Below are positions 1 through 8,575 of a DNA stretch of 64,000 bases, piece after piece. The translations under genes were made by a program, and so were the position numbers. The stretch lies in the NCBI GenBank assembly GCA_965229625.1, contig CBDDJJ010000001.1, positions 1,426,001 to 1,490,000 of the forward strand, read 5' to 3'. A model generated the notes under the pieces. It ran no database searches. It had not been told where the DNA came from and saw only the letters and a program-made list of their open reading frames with translations. This DNA comes from JANQIO01 sp965229625. Lineage in GTDB: Bacteria > Pseudomonadota > Gammaproteobacteria > Pseudomonadales > Halieaceae. How positions within the stretch are numbered: position 1 is the first letter of the stretch; each line of letters begins with the position of its first letter.

Positions 1-823
1 GCGAGAGGTGGCCGGTGTCGCCGGCATACATTCTCATGACCTCGCGGTTCATGCTGTTGATGGAAGCCACCACCGGCAGCGGCTGGCGATGGCACCAGAT
101 GAATCGCGCGTCGGGGAATACCGAGAAGATAGTGTCTATGGCCCACATATGGGCCGGCGCCTTCAGCACCCAGCGCCGGCCGGGATTGCGCCAGTTCAGC
201 AACTGCAGCAGGCGTTTCTGGTAGCGGTACAGCGGTGCCAGGTCCTGCTCCAGGAACCAGCTGCGATAGGGCTCCAGCATGATCTCGAAGCCCAACTGTA
301 CGCCGCTGAATGCATAGGAGTGAATCAGGCAGCACTCTTCCGGGGTATCGGCGTCCACGTAGTGAATCTTGCGAAACTCCGGGTCCTGGTTTTCTTCCAG
401 CGCCTTCACCAGGTAGCCGTAGCGTGGGTCCGCCTGCCCCGGCTGGGATTCCGGCCAGGGATCGGGGAACTGCACCTCCCACTGCAGCAGGCCGCGGTTT
501 TCTGGCGCCTGGCTCAACAGGTTGATCAGTGCCGAGGTACCGGACCGCGGCAGGCCGGTCACGAACAGCGGCGCGACGATATCCTGCTCCTGTACCGCCG
601 GAATGTCGCGGAACGCGCGTTCACAGCGCAGGCGCACGCTCAGCAGGTTGACCAGGCGGTCGCGACAACGTTCGCGCCCCGCGGGGTCACTGAGATTGCG
701 CTCATAGGTCTCGCACAGCACCTCAAGACCCGGCCGTACCGGCATCTCGCCGAAGTCATTGAGCCCGGTCGCTTCCATGGCCGACTCGATCAGGGCCTCG
801 GGATGAAAATGCAGTTCGCCCAC
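1..823 (-). CDS. Sulfotransferase family protein (C-terminus cut by window edge)
   Basis: Cytoplasmic PAPS-dependent sulfotransferase-like protein (Sulfotransfer_3 type); the acceptor cannot be told. The visible 274 residues contain the 5'-phosphosulfate loop 'TGLPRSGTSALINLL' near residue 92 and, further on, 'RWVLKAPAHMWAID' and 'FIWCHRQP', typical of this family's 3'-phosphate region. The start is a GTG (821-823) preceded by GAGG at 8-9 nt; no good ATG lies in frame nearby. It is divergent from the hydratase/monooxygenase pair across a 172-bp gap. Such genes often sit near lipid or steroid genes, which fits the neighbours, but that is inference. Confidence 0.8.
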   Translation of the reverse strand, partial: MGELHFHPEALIESAMEATGLNDFGEMPVRPGLEVLCETYERNLSDPAGRERCRDRLVNLLSVRLRCERAFRDIPAVQEQDIVAPLFVTGLPRSGTSALINLLSQAPENRGLLQWEVQFPDPWPESQPGQADPRYGYLVKALEENQDPEFRKIHYVDADTPEECCLIHSYAFSGVQLGFEIMLEPYRSWFLEQDLAPLYRYQKRLLQLLNWRNPGRRWVLKAPAHMWAIDTIFSVFPDARFIWCHRQPLPVVASINSMNREVMRMYAGDTGHLS

Positions 824-995
824 GCGAAATCCTCGGTTTTCCGGGAGTGTAGCAACCGCCTCACGCCTGAGGCTACGGTGCCGCCGGCAGGCCCAGTCAA
901 CTATCTGAACCAAAGCCTTCCGCCCCGGTGGCCACCTTGCCCCAGCTCTAGAAAGCACGGTTAATTAGCGGCTACAGGCAGCGTAAGGGCAACCC

Positions 996-2021
996 ATGAA
1001 CGGCCAGGCGATCGAACAGTTCGAGGCAGAAATCCGTAGCTATGTCGGGCGTCAGGTGTGCCCGCGGCGGGCGGCCAGGGATGCGGTGAACCCCGCCATG
1101 ATCCGCCATTGGGCGGAGGCCATGGGCGATACCAACCCCGCCTACCTGGATGCCGACTGGGCCGCCACCAGCCGCCGCGGTGAGCTGATTGCGCCGCCGG
1201 CCATGCTTTACGTGTGGAACCAGGAAGGCATCGTGGTGGCGACTGACAAACGCCCGCCGGACGCCCAGAGTGAACTGGTCGAGCTGTTCAACTCCCGTGG
1301 CTACATTGGCACCCTGGGAACCAACGTGGTGCAGGAATACACCCGGGAACTCGCGCACGGTGACACGGTGTACATGGAGATGGTGATAGACAGTATCTCC
1401 GAGCGCAAAAAGACTGCCCGCGGGGAAGGTTATTTTTTTGAAACCCTGGCGACGTTCAGCAACCAGCACGGCGACACCGTCGGCAGCCAGCGCTTCCGGG
1501 TCTTGAAGTTCATTCCGCCGGAGGGCAGCGGCGCCGGGCCCGCAGCGTTTGAGGCGCCAGAGGCGGCCGAGCTGATACCGCCGCCGACGGCGCGCCGCGA
1601 TACCCTGGACTGCTCGGCGGTCAGCGTGGGTGAGGCATTAGCGCCGCTCCAGGTTCCCATCAGCACTGGCCTGATCGTCGGCGCTGCGCTGGCAACGCGG
1701 GATTTCGAGCGCGTGCATCACGACAAGGCTTTTGCCCAGTCCACCGGCCTGCCCGACGTGTTCATGAACATCCTCACCAGCCAGGGCCTGATGGCGCGCT
1801 ACGCCACCGACTGGAGCGGGCCGGAGGCCCGCATCAGGGCCCTGGCGCTAAAACTGGGGGCCCCCAACCTGCCCGGTATGGTGATGACCATCAGTGGCGA
1901 GGTCGCGGCGCTGGATGTGGACAATAGTGTCGTGGAACTGAGCGTGACAGGTGACAACAATGCCTGGGGCACCCACATGCGTGGTAGCGTGGCCCTGGAG
2001 TTGCCCCGCGGTGAGGGCTAG
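996..2021 (+). CDS. Double-hotdog MaoC/FAS1-like dehydratase (enoyl-CoA hydratase type)
   Basis: 341-residue protein with two hotdog modules: an N-terminal FAS1-dehydratase-like half (about 1-150, including 'HWAEAMGDTNPAYLDADWA' and 'APPAMLYVW') and a C-terminal MaoC-like half (about 190-335, 'TRDFERVHHDKAFAQSTG'). Such fused hotdogs hydrate enoyl-CoA esters, including bulky ones such as steroid side chains. The D/H pair expected in the hydratase motif appears as the 'DFERVHHD' segment of the second half. It is followed after 21 nt by a flavin monooxygenase gene on the same strand with an AAAGGAGG ribosome site between them, so the two are probably co-transcribed. Substrate unknown; a steroid or branched acyl-CoA is a guess. 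Confidence 0.8.
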   Translation: MNGQAIEQFEAEIRSYVGRQVCPRRAARDAVNPAMIRHWAEAMGDTNPAYLDADWAATSRRGELIAPPAMLYVWNQEGIVVATDKRPPDAQSELVELFNSRGYIGTLGTNVVQEYTRELAHGDTVYMEMVIDSISERKKTARGEGYFFETLATFSNQHGDTVGSQRFRVLKFIPPEGSGAGPAAFEAPEAAELIPPPTARRDTLDCSAVSVGEALAPLQVPISTGLIVGAALATRDFERVHHDKAFAQSTGLPDVFMNILTSQGLMARYATDWSGPEARIRALALKLGAPNLPGMVMTISGEVAALDVDNSVVELSVTGDNNAWGTHMRGSVALELPRGEG

Positions 2022-2042
2022 GCAGCAAAGGAGGGATTCTCC

Positions 2043-3488
2043 ATGAGCGACTTCCGGGTAGTGGTGATCGGTGCGGGCATGGCCGGCCTGTTGGCCGGTA
2101 TCAAGCTCAGGGCGATGGGCATCGAGAACTACACGATCTATGAAAAGGCGGATCGCATCGGCGGCACCTGGCGCGAGAATACCTACCCCGGCCTGACCTG
2201 CGATGTACCTTCGCACCACTACACCTACAGTTTCGCCCGCAACCCCGACTGGACCCGGCACCTGCCCCCCGGGCCTGAAATACAGGCCTACTTCGAGGAC
2301 TGCTGCGATCGCTACCGGCAGCGGGAGCGGATTCGCTTCAACGCCCAGATTACCCGCGCCGAGTGGCAGGGGCAGGGCTGGCAGCTGACGCTGGCCAGCG
2401 GTGAAGTGGATCGCGCCGACGTGGTCATCGCCGCCACCGGCGTTCTGCACCACCCCAGCACGCCGCAAATTCCCGGCATGAATGACTTCGCCGGCGAGCT
2501 GTTCCACAGCGCCCGCTGGGATCACAACGTGCCGCTGGATGGCCGCGTCGGCGTGATCGGCATGGGATCGACCGGCGTGCAGCTGGTGTCCGCCCTGGCC
2601 GGGGTGGCCAGCCGGCTCTCGCATTTCGTGCGCACGCCACAGTGGATCATGCCGGTGCACAACGGCTACTACAGCGAGGAGGAGCGGGCCCGCTTCCGCG
2701 CCGACCCGGCAGCGCTGGAAGCGTACATGGACGTGGTGACCTACAACCGCAACGTGGAAAACTACACCCTGGGCATCACACAACCGGATTCGCCCGGCGC
2801 CCAGTACTTTCGGCAGGCCTGCTTCGATAACCTGGAGAGCATTACCGACCCGGCCTTGAAGGAGGCGCTGCGGCCGGATCATGAACCCATGTGCAAGCGC
2901 CTGGTGTTCTCACCGGACTACTACCAGAAAATCCAGCACCCCCAGGCACGGCTGGTGCGCGGCGACATCCAACGTATCGAGGCGACAGGCGTGCGCACGG
3001 TGGACGGCGAGCTGCACGAACTGGATGTCATCGCGCTGGCCACCGGCTTCCGGGCTGACCAGTTTATGCGGCCGATGGAGATTGCTGGCGCCGAGGGCGC
3101 GGAGCTGGAAACCCTGTGGGCGCAACGCCCGGTGGCTTACCTGGCGGTGTCGATGCCGGGCTTCCCCAACTTCTTCATGCTCAACGGGCCCAATGGGCCG
3201 GTGGGCAACTACTCCCTGATTGATATCGCTGAACACCAGTGGGGCTATATCCAGCAACTGCTGGAAAGGGCGCGCAGCGAAGGGCCATTGTGCGCTACCA
3301 GGGAGGCCCTGGAGGCTTTCGATGCCGAGCGTATCGAGGCGGCGAAAACCACCATCTGGTATACCGGGGGCTGCCAGAGCTGGTACCTGGACGCGGAAGG
3401 CGTGCCTGCGAGCTGGCCCTGGAACTACTCGCGCTTCGTCGAAGAAATGAAAACGCCGAAGTGGGACCACTTCGGCGCTGGAGTGTAG
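2043..3488 (+). CDS. Flavin-containing monooxygenase, Baeyer-Villiger-like
   Basis: 481-residue class B flavoprotein monooxygenase that would insert one oxygen using FAD and NADPH. FAD-binding GAGMAG lies at residues 10-15, 'GGTWRENTYPG' near 40-50, the Baeyer-Villiger fingerprint pattern F-x-G-x3-H-x3-W-D at 149-160 (FAGELFHSARWD), and the NADPH-binding GMGSTG at 173-178. An 'ATGF' motif follows near 340. It sits 21 nt after the double-hotdog hydratase, suggesting joint work on a cyclic ketone or lipid-derived substrate. Length is slightly short for a classical cyclohexanone monooxygenase (about 540) and closer to small FMO-like members, so N- or S-oxidation is possible. Confidence 0.85.
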   Translation: MSDFRVVVIGAGMAGLLAGIKLRAMGIENYTIYEKADRIGGTWRENTYPGLTCDVPSHHYTYSFARNPDWTRHLPPGPEIQAYFEDCCDRYRQRERIRFNAQITRAEWQGQGWQLTLASGEVDRADVVIAATGVLHHPSTPQIPGMNDFAGELFHSARWDHNVPLDGRVGVIGMGSTGVQLVSALAGVASRLSHFVRTPQWIMPVHNGYYSEEERARFRADPAALEAYMDVVTYNRNVENYTLGITQPDSPGAQYFRQACFDNLESITDPALKEALRPDHEPMCKRLVFSPDYYQKIQHPQARLVRGDIQRIEATGVRTVDGELHELDVIALATGFRADQFMRPMEIAGAEGAELETLWAQRPVAYLAVSMPGFPNFFMLNGPNGPVGNYSLIDIAEHQWGYIQQLLERARSEGPLCATREALEAFDAERIEAAKTTIWYTGGCQSWYLDAEGVPASWPWNYSRFVEEMKTPKWDHFGAGV

Positions 3489-3495
3489 CTATGGC

Positions 3496-3527
3496 GTAGC
3501 TGGCGCCGCCAGGGGGGCGCCAGCTAC
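3496..3527. terminator. Perfect 12-bp inverted repeat between convergent genes
   Basis: Arms GTAGCTGGCGCC (3496-3507) and GGCGCCAGCTAC (3516-3527) pair perfectly around an 8-nt loop. It lies in the 53-bp space between the stop of the monooxygenase (+) and the stop of phoX (-). Placement and symmetry suggest a bidirectional transcription stop, but neither side has a clear T tract. Confidence 0.5.
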
Positions 3528-3541
3528 CGATCGCGAACCGA

Positions 3542-5476
3542 TCAGGAACCGACGATGCCGCCGTCCTTGCGAGTCAGCGCAATGGTGCAGTCACGGGGGA
3601 TCGTGACGCCATCGGTGGCCGCGGGGAAGTTGGTGGCTTCTGGATCGCCGTTGCCCGGGTGCTGCACGTTGATGAACGCGGTGCGGCGGTTGGGCGTGAA
3701 GGTGATACCGGTAATTTCATCCCCGTTAACACCCATGAACAGGCGGCGAATCTCCCTGGTGTCCGGATCAGCGATCAGCAGCTGATCCTGCAGGCCGTCC
3801 TTCTGGCCACCATCGGTCTCGATCCAGACGCGACCCTGGAAGTCGATACCCAGGCCGTCCGGGTCGGAGAAGGACTCTTCAGTGCCGTGGGTGTCTTCAG
3901 CAATGATCCAGATTTCCCAGCCGAAAGCGGTACCGGAAGGCGTGTCATCGGTGAAGCGGATGATGTGGCCATCGGCATTCGGCGCCAACGGGTTGGCAGC
4001 GTCAGATTCCGTACGACGGCTATTGTTGGTCAGCGTCACGTAGCAGGTGCCATTGGTGGCAGACGTGGTCGCCGTCCACTCCGGGCGGTCCATCGGCGTC
4101 GCACCCAAAGCGTCGGCAGCCAGCCGGGTGTTGACGAGCAGTTCGCCCTGGTCTGCGTACAGCGCGGACAGGGTCGGGTTGCTCATGCTCAGCTCGATCC
4201 ATTCGCCCACGCCGCCTTCATCAAAGCGGGCTACGTACAGGGTGCCTTCGTCCAGCGGGCTGACGCCGTTGGCCAGCATGTCCTGGTAAGGCTCAGCGGA
4301 AACGTACTTGTAGATATAATCGAAGCGCTCGTCGTCGCCCATGTAGAAGGCGATGCGGCCGTCGTCACCTACCGTCCATGCCGCACCTTCGTGCTTGAAG
4401 CGGCCCATGGCAGTACGCTTGATCGGTGCGTTGTTGGCGTCCTGTGGATCGATCTCCACCATCCAGCCGAAGCGGTTTTCTTCGTTGGTGTAGTCGGGAT
4501 CTGACAGGTCGAAGCGCTTGTCGAAGACCCACCACTGGTAGTTACCGAAGGTGCCGCCCTCCGCAAAGCCAAAGCGCTCCTGCAGTGCCGTGGGCTCCCA
4601 GGTGGCCTTCTCATTGGTGGCGCCGAAGTAGGCGTTGAAGTTCTCTTCGCAGGTCAGGTAGGTGCCCCACGGGGTGGTGCCATTGCCGCAGTTGTTGACG
4701 GTGCCCAGCGGAATGTTACCGGCCGGGGTCTGCAGCAGCGGGTGGCCAGCAGCCGGGCCAGAGAACTCAACCGGGGTGTTGACGTGGATACGGCGGGCGA
4801 ACTGGCTGTCCACCGGCTGCCACACGCCGTCAATCAGCTCGATCTGGATCACGGATACACCGTGCGCGTGCTGGGAGATGCGCGCCTCTTCCAGTGACTC
4901 GGGCGCTTCCTTGCCCAACACCTGGAAGTTGTTACCAAATTCGTGGTTGATGACCATCAGGCCTCGCGTGTTGACATTGAACCAGCGACGCAGGAAGTCG
5001 TTGACCGGCGGCAGGGTGGGGTCCGGTTCCAGGTCTGCTGCCAGCGGGAAGAACCACATGCCATCATGGCCGATACCCACCTGGTTGGCCTGGTCGCGAG
5101 ACGAGTTGCCGCGCTCTACATAAGCCGGACCGCTGGGCTCGATGGGATCACCCCAGGGGATCAGCACCTGGTAGTCGTAGTCCGGAGAAACCAGCGGCTG
5201 GCGGCCATCACCTGCCTCGGCGTCGGCCAGGGTGACCGGGGTAAAATTCATCAGGCTGCTGGTCTGCGCCTGCGCGCCGGTGGAAGCGGCGATACCGCTG
5301 GCAGCGAAGAAGCCAGTGGCGGCTGACGCCAGGCTGCCCTTCAGTACCTCGCGACGTTCCATTTCTGATTTCAGGATGTCGTAAAAGGGGCGATTATTCG
5401 TGGGGTTACTACCTTGATACTCAATGTCGTCGTCCAGCAAGGAATCGACGACGTCCTTATCTACAGCTTTATTCAT
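3542..5476 (-). CDS. phoX: PhoX-family alkaline phosphatase (DUF839), Tat-exported
   Basis: Monomeric calcium/iron-dependent phosphatase that releases phosphate from organic esters outside the cytoplasm. The 644-residue product has a long N-terminal lead, then a twin-arginine region (RREVLKG at 41-47) followed by an Ala-rich hydrophobic stretch ending AQAQ near 71, indicating Tat export. The family hallmark 'NCGNGTTPWGTYLTCEENF' is present near residues 264-282. The chosen ATG has GAGG 8 nt upstream; an internal ATG at the Tat motif is an alternative. A Pho-box-like site lies 180 bp upstream, consistent with PhoB control under phosphate starvation. Confidence 0.92.
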   Translation of the reverse strand: MNKAVDKDVVDSLLDDDIEYQGSNPTNNRPFYDILKSEMERREVLKGSLASAATGFFAASGIAASTGAQAQTSSLMNFTPVTLADAEAGDGRQPLVSPDYDYQVLIPWGDPIEPSGPAYVERGNSSRDQANQVGIGHDGMWFFPLAADLEPDPTLPPVNDFLRRWFNVNTRGLMVINHEFGNNFQVLGKEAPESLEEARISQHAHGVSVIQIELIDGVWQPVDSQFARRIHVNTPVEFSGPAAGHPLLQTPAGNIPLGTVNNCGNGTTPWGTYLTCEENFNAYFGATNEKATWEPTALQERFGFAEGGTFGNYQWWVFDKRFDLSDPDYTNEENRFGWMVEIDPQDANNAPIKRTAMGRFKHEGAAWTVGDDGRIAFYMGDDERFDYIYKYVSAEPYQDMLANGVSPLDEGTLYVARFDEGGVGEWIELSMSNPTLSALYADQGELLVNTRLAADALGATPMDRPEWTATTSATNGTCYVTLTNNSRRTESDAANPLAPNADGHIIRFTDDTPSGTAFGWEIWIIAEDTHGTEESFSDPDGLGIDFQGRVWIETDGGQKDGLQDQLLIADPDTREIRRLFMGVNGDEITGITFTPNRRTAFINVQHPGNGDPEATNFPAATDGVTIPRDCTIALTRKDGGIVGS

Positions 5477-6048
5477 TACGAGCCTCGTTGAAATTTGGTC
5501 CGTCAGGCGGGGCGCAAGACGTCCCAGAAAAGTCGGTTGGACGTTGCGCCCAACTCCCCTAACTCCACACGCGAACTTAAAGGGGGATTACGACAAGCCG
5601 TTGACGCCTGTGTAACGATTTCATGAGGGAAAATTGACGGGAACATCACTACGAGATGACAGTAATAAGACTGAACAAAATTCGAAAAGCTCGAATTATC
5701 AGTGACTTGAAATCTGGCCCCGACAGCAAGCCCCGGAAACAAATGTGACAAATTGGAAAGCTGGTTACAGATTCCAGCAGGGAATGATCGGCGCCTGTTC
5801 AGCAAGCTGCTCGGAGGTGCACCGGACGGGCGGAATCAGCCGAAACAGAATCGTTTCAGCGGGCATTTCAGAGGGCGTGTAACTGAGCTGTCCATCCGGG
5901 CTGAGCGCGCCGGATCGGACATTCACGGGTTCGGTTTTCAGAAGAGTTTAAGAACCCTGCGGAGCTCTTTCATGCGCTATGGCTCAGAGCTGACGCAGGG
6001 CCGCGATTGAACTCACTCCAGGCTCTGGCAGAACCTGCTCAGAACTGT
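5477..6048. other. Long intergenic region upstream of phoX
   Basis: About 570 bp without a convincing gene, between phoX and the ferredoxin gene, both on the minus strand. Its left third is A/T-richer and holds the Pho box. The right part has only small frames without family resemblance or ribosome sites and no obvious repeat, tRNA or classic terminator. A 5' leader of phoX of about 150 nt would fill the region next to it. Confidence 0.5.
5656..5673 (-). promoter_or_regulatory. Pho box (PhoB site) upstream of phoX
   Basis: Read on the minus strand the site is CAGTCTTATTACTGTCAT, 15 of 18 matches to the PhoB consensus CTGTCATAWAWCTGTCAY, with the second 7-mer CTGTCAT perfect. It points toward phoX, 180 bp from the start codon, in the only A/T-rich patch of the region. 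The match is seen directly; PhoB control is inferred from the family's usual regulation. Confidence 0.7.
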
Positions 6049-6384
6049 TCAGGACAGGGGTTCCTGGCCCTGCTCCTCAGGCAAATGCACTTCCATGCCC
6101 TCCATTTCCCAGGTCACCAGCACCTGGCAGCCAAGGCGCGAATTCTCCTTGCGATGCTTCGCCGTTTCCAGCATCTGCAACTCCTGGGGGCCCTGGGCAG
6201 GCAGCTTGGACAGGAAAGGCTCGTCTATGTAGCAGTGACAGGTGGCACAGGAAGCCACGCCGCCACACATGCCTTCAACGCCGGGCACCAGGTTCATGGT
6301 CGCCCCTTCCATGAGGTTCATTTGTTCTTCCAGTTCCACTTCGTGGCGGGTGCCGTCGGCTTCGACATAGATGATGTTGGGCAT
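6049..6384 (-). CDS. 2Fe-2S ferredoxin, adrenodoxin/putidaredoxin type
   Basis: Small cytoplasmic electron carrier of 111 residues. Cluster ligands are Cys40, Cys46, Cys49 and Cys86 (C-x5-C-x2-C...C), the spacing of ferredoxins that feed cytochromes P450 or ring oxygenases. The ATG at 6382-6384 follows AAGGAA at a good distance; the frame stays open further upstream but without a ribosome site. No P450 or ferredoxin reductase is adjacent, so its partner is not in view. A role in Fe-S assembly (isc-type Fdx) is less likely because the suf genes are about 47 kb away and the sequence is putidaredoxin-like. Confidence 0.9.
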   Translation of the reverse strand: MPNIIYVEADGTRHEVELEEQMNLMEGATMNLVPGVEGMCGGVASCATCHCYIDEPFLSKLPAQGPQELQMLETAKHRKENSRLGCQVLVTWEMEGMEVHLPEEQGQEPLS

Positions 6385-6489
6385 GGATGTTCCTTGTGAA
6401 TCAATGACGGCAGAAAGTTTCCGTGACCCTGTGGCCCGGCGCAAGCGCAGAAGCCGGTCATTTCAGGCCGCCAGCTGAGCGTGTCGCAA

Positions 6490-7698
6490 TCAGGATTCGC
6501 CGAGATAGGCTGCGAAAGTGTCTCGCAGCAGTTCCGCCTCGGCCCTGCCGGTGAGCCGCTCGCCGACCGGCAAGCTATCGCCCGCGCGGCTATGGGCATG
6601 CAGCTGGTAGTAGACCGTGGTCTTGTTGCCGCTGCTGCTACTGGAGGTCTTGTCGATCTCAAAGTGAGAGAAGTCCGCGCGCAGCAGCTGCCGGGTTTTC
6701 AGCGGATAGCCAAACAGGAAGCGCCGGCAGCGCAGGCCCTCCCCGGTCACGCCGACCAGCAATGACTTGGCCAGGTACCAGATGCCGTAACCGAGGATCA
6801 GCGTGCCGACAATAGAGAACACCACCGGGATCACGATGCCGCCGTCCCGGGCCATGCCCACGCCGACACCGATGCCGGCAAACAGCCCACCAAACAGGAT
6901 GGCAGCGATGCCCTGCCCGGGCCGTTGCAGGGCCGGGAAAAACGCCTCGATGCCACCGGGTACACTGCGAAACTCTGCGATGGATTCCAGACCTTCCATG
7001 GCCAGGTCCTGGGTGGCGGCATGGCTCTCAGTACCTTGCTGAAGACCGGATAGCTGGCCGGTGGCAAAAACGGGGATGTCGTAGCTGCGCGAGAAATCCG
7101 GGCCGTCCAATTCACAGGCGACACTCAGGCGCCAGCGGTAGTAGGTGCCAGTACGGGCCACATCGGCGGCGGGCAGCCCTTCAGGAATATCAAAGCGAAA
7201 CAGCAGCAGGGTGCCGGTGCCCGAGCGCTCGGTATGGCAGACGCCATCGGTTTGCCAGTGCACCGATTCACTGCGTTTGCGATTCTTGCCCGACCCGCTG
7301 ACGGAGCTTCTGAGGCAGGCCAGGGTGACATCGAAACGCTGGCCGGCGGCAAAGGGAATCCGGGTATCCACCCAGCCCCCGACATGGCCGCCGACACTGC
7401 CGGGAAACGGGTCCAGCACCAGCGGCGCCGGGCCGAACTTACGCCAGGCGAGAAAGGCCCAGACCACCGACGCCATCAGGCCCACGCCCACCAGTGGGAA
7501 TAGCAGGGCCACGAGAATGATCGGCTCCTCGTCGACCCGGCCCCAGAACTCGTCGGCATTCAGGAACAAGGGCAGGGTGATGCCGTTCCACACCAGGGCA
7601 AAGGCCAGCAACGCCCAGTGACCGTAGCGCGCACCCGAGAGGATGCGGTTTTCGCGCCACGCCTTGCGCTGCAGCCAGGGTTCGTTCAAAGCACTCAC
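6490..7698 (-). CDS. Membrane protein of unknown function, coupled to DUF1295 gene
   Basis: 402 residues from a GTG whose GTGA overlaps the stop of the upstream DUF1295 gene by 4 bp, so translation is probably coupled. Two hydrophobic helices lie near residues 22-45 and 55-80, then a roughly 200-residue soluble beta-rich section ('FDVTLACLRS', 'YYRWRLSVACELDGPDFSRSYDIPVF'), then two more helices near 275-325 and a soluble C-terminus with a Ser run. The layout of paired helices around an extracytoplasmic domain resembles DUF3592-type membrane proteins, but I do not recognise a defined family. Confidence 0.75.
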   Translation of the reverse strand: MSALNEPWLQRKAWRENRILSGARYGHWALLAFALVWNGITLPLFLNADEFWGRVDEEPIILVALLFPLVGVGLMASVVWAFLAWRKFGPAPLVLDPFPGSVGGHVGGWVDTRIPFAAGQRFDVTLACLRSSVSGSGKNRKRSESVHWQTDGVCHTERSGTGTLLLFRFDIPEGLPAADVARTGTYYRWRLSVACELDGPDFSRSYDIPVFATGQLSGLQQGTESHAATQDLAMEGLESIAEFRSVPGGIEAFFPALQRPGQGIAAILFGGLFAGIGVGVGMARDGGIVIPVVFSIVGTLILGYGIWYLAKSLLVGVTGEGLRCRRFLFGYPLKTRQLLRADFSHFEIDKTSSSSSGNKTTVYYQLHAHSRAGDSLPVGERLTGRAEAELLRDTFAAYLGES

Positions 7699-8564
7699 CG
7701 CAGCGGGTTGAGAAACAGCGTAGGTGTTCGCTCGCAGTACTCCCGGTAAGCCGGGTCGTCCCCCCAGCGCTTCCTGCCGCTGGCCTCCAGCATGTTCACG
7801 CCGCTGACGCGGGTCAGCAGCACATACACGAACAGCGGCGATACCAGGGTCAGGTGTTGCCAGCCCGCCAGCATCGGGTAAGCCATGATCGCAATCCCAC
7901 TCCACAACAGGATTTCGCCAAAGTAGTTGGGATGGCGGGAGTAGCGCCACAGGCCATGGGTGATAAAGCGCTCGCGATTGGCGGGGTCGGCGCGGAAACG
8001 CGATTTCTGGCCGTCCGCGACCACCTCGATGGCGAAGCCCAGCAGCCAGGCAATGAGACCAACCACAGTAAAGACCGTGATGGATGCATCCACACCCGAG
8101 GTGATCGCTGCAAGGCCGGCGGCAAAGGTGACCAACACCCACAGGCCCTGGAGGGTCCATGTCATCAGGAAGCGCAACAGGTGCGGTTTGATATGTCGGA
8201 ACCGGCTGTCTTCACCGGCGGCGCTTATCCGCAGGAACAGGAAGCCGCCGAGACGACAGGCCCACGCCATCACCAGGGTGGCGATCAGCACGCGAGGGAC
8301 ATCTTCCGGCACCGCCAGCAGCAGTGCCACCAATGCCAGGGTGATATAGGTCAGGCTGCCGGTCAGGTCATAGAAGCGCTCGGTCTGTAGCAGGTAGGCG
8401 GGAACGAAGGCCAGCCACTGAATGGCGAAGGCCAGTGCGCCGCAGAACGCAAACACGCTGAGCTCGCCGAACCGGGCACCCTGGCTGCCGCCCGCCAGCG
8501 CCATGACCAGGCCCAGGACTACCGCCACCAGTATGCCAATCACAGGAACAAGGCCAGTCTTCAT
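7695..8564 (-). CDS. DUF1295 membrane protein, steroid 5-alpha-reductase-like
   Basis: 289-residue polytopic membrane protein with about seven hydrophobic helices and the C-terminal signature 'GLWRYSRHPNYFGEILLWSG' followed by 'DDPAYREYCERTP', typical of DUF1295 proteins related to steroid 5-alpha-reductases and isoprenylcysteine methyltransferases. Such proteins are proposed to reduce enone lipids with NADPH in the membrane. Its last codons overlap the next gene by 4 bp. The upstream acyl-CoA ligase ends 11 bp before its start on the same strand, giving a likely three-gene unit. Substrate not evident. Confidence 0.85.
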   Translation of the reverse strand: MKTGLVPVIGILVAVVLGLVMALAGGSQGARFGELSVFAFCGALAFAIQWLAFVPAYLLQTERFYDLTGSLTYITLALVALLLAVPEDVPRVLIATLVMAWACRLGGFLFLRISAAGEDSRFRHIKPHLLRFLMTWTLQGLWVLVTFAAGLAAITSGVDASITVFTVVGLIAWLLGFAIEVVADGQKSRFRADPANRERFITHGLWRYSRHPNYFGEILLWSGIAIMAYPMLAGWQHLTLVSPLFVYVLLTRVSGVNMLEASGRKRWGDDPAYREYCERTPTLFLNPLR

Positions 8565-8575
8565 CGGCGTTGTGG

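Noticed and set aside
8..964. 318-residue plus-strand open frame at the left edge
   Set aside because: It is the antisense of the sulfotransferase gene, low-complexity in character and without family motifs; the minus frame has the PAPS loop and a ribosome site.
5753..6010. 85-residue open frame in the phoX upstream region
   Set aside because: No ribosome site, no recognisable motif and no composition distinct from noncoding sequence.
7699..8160. N-terminal extension of the unknown membrane protein frame
   Set aside because: This part lies inside the DUF1295 gene in another frame and has no hydrophobic pattern matching the rest; the GTG in GTGA at 7698 is a better start.
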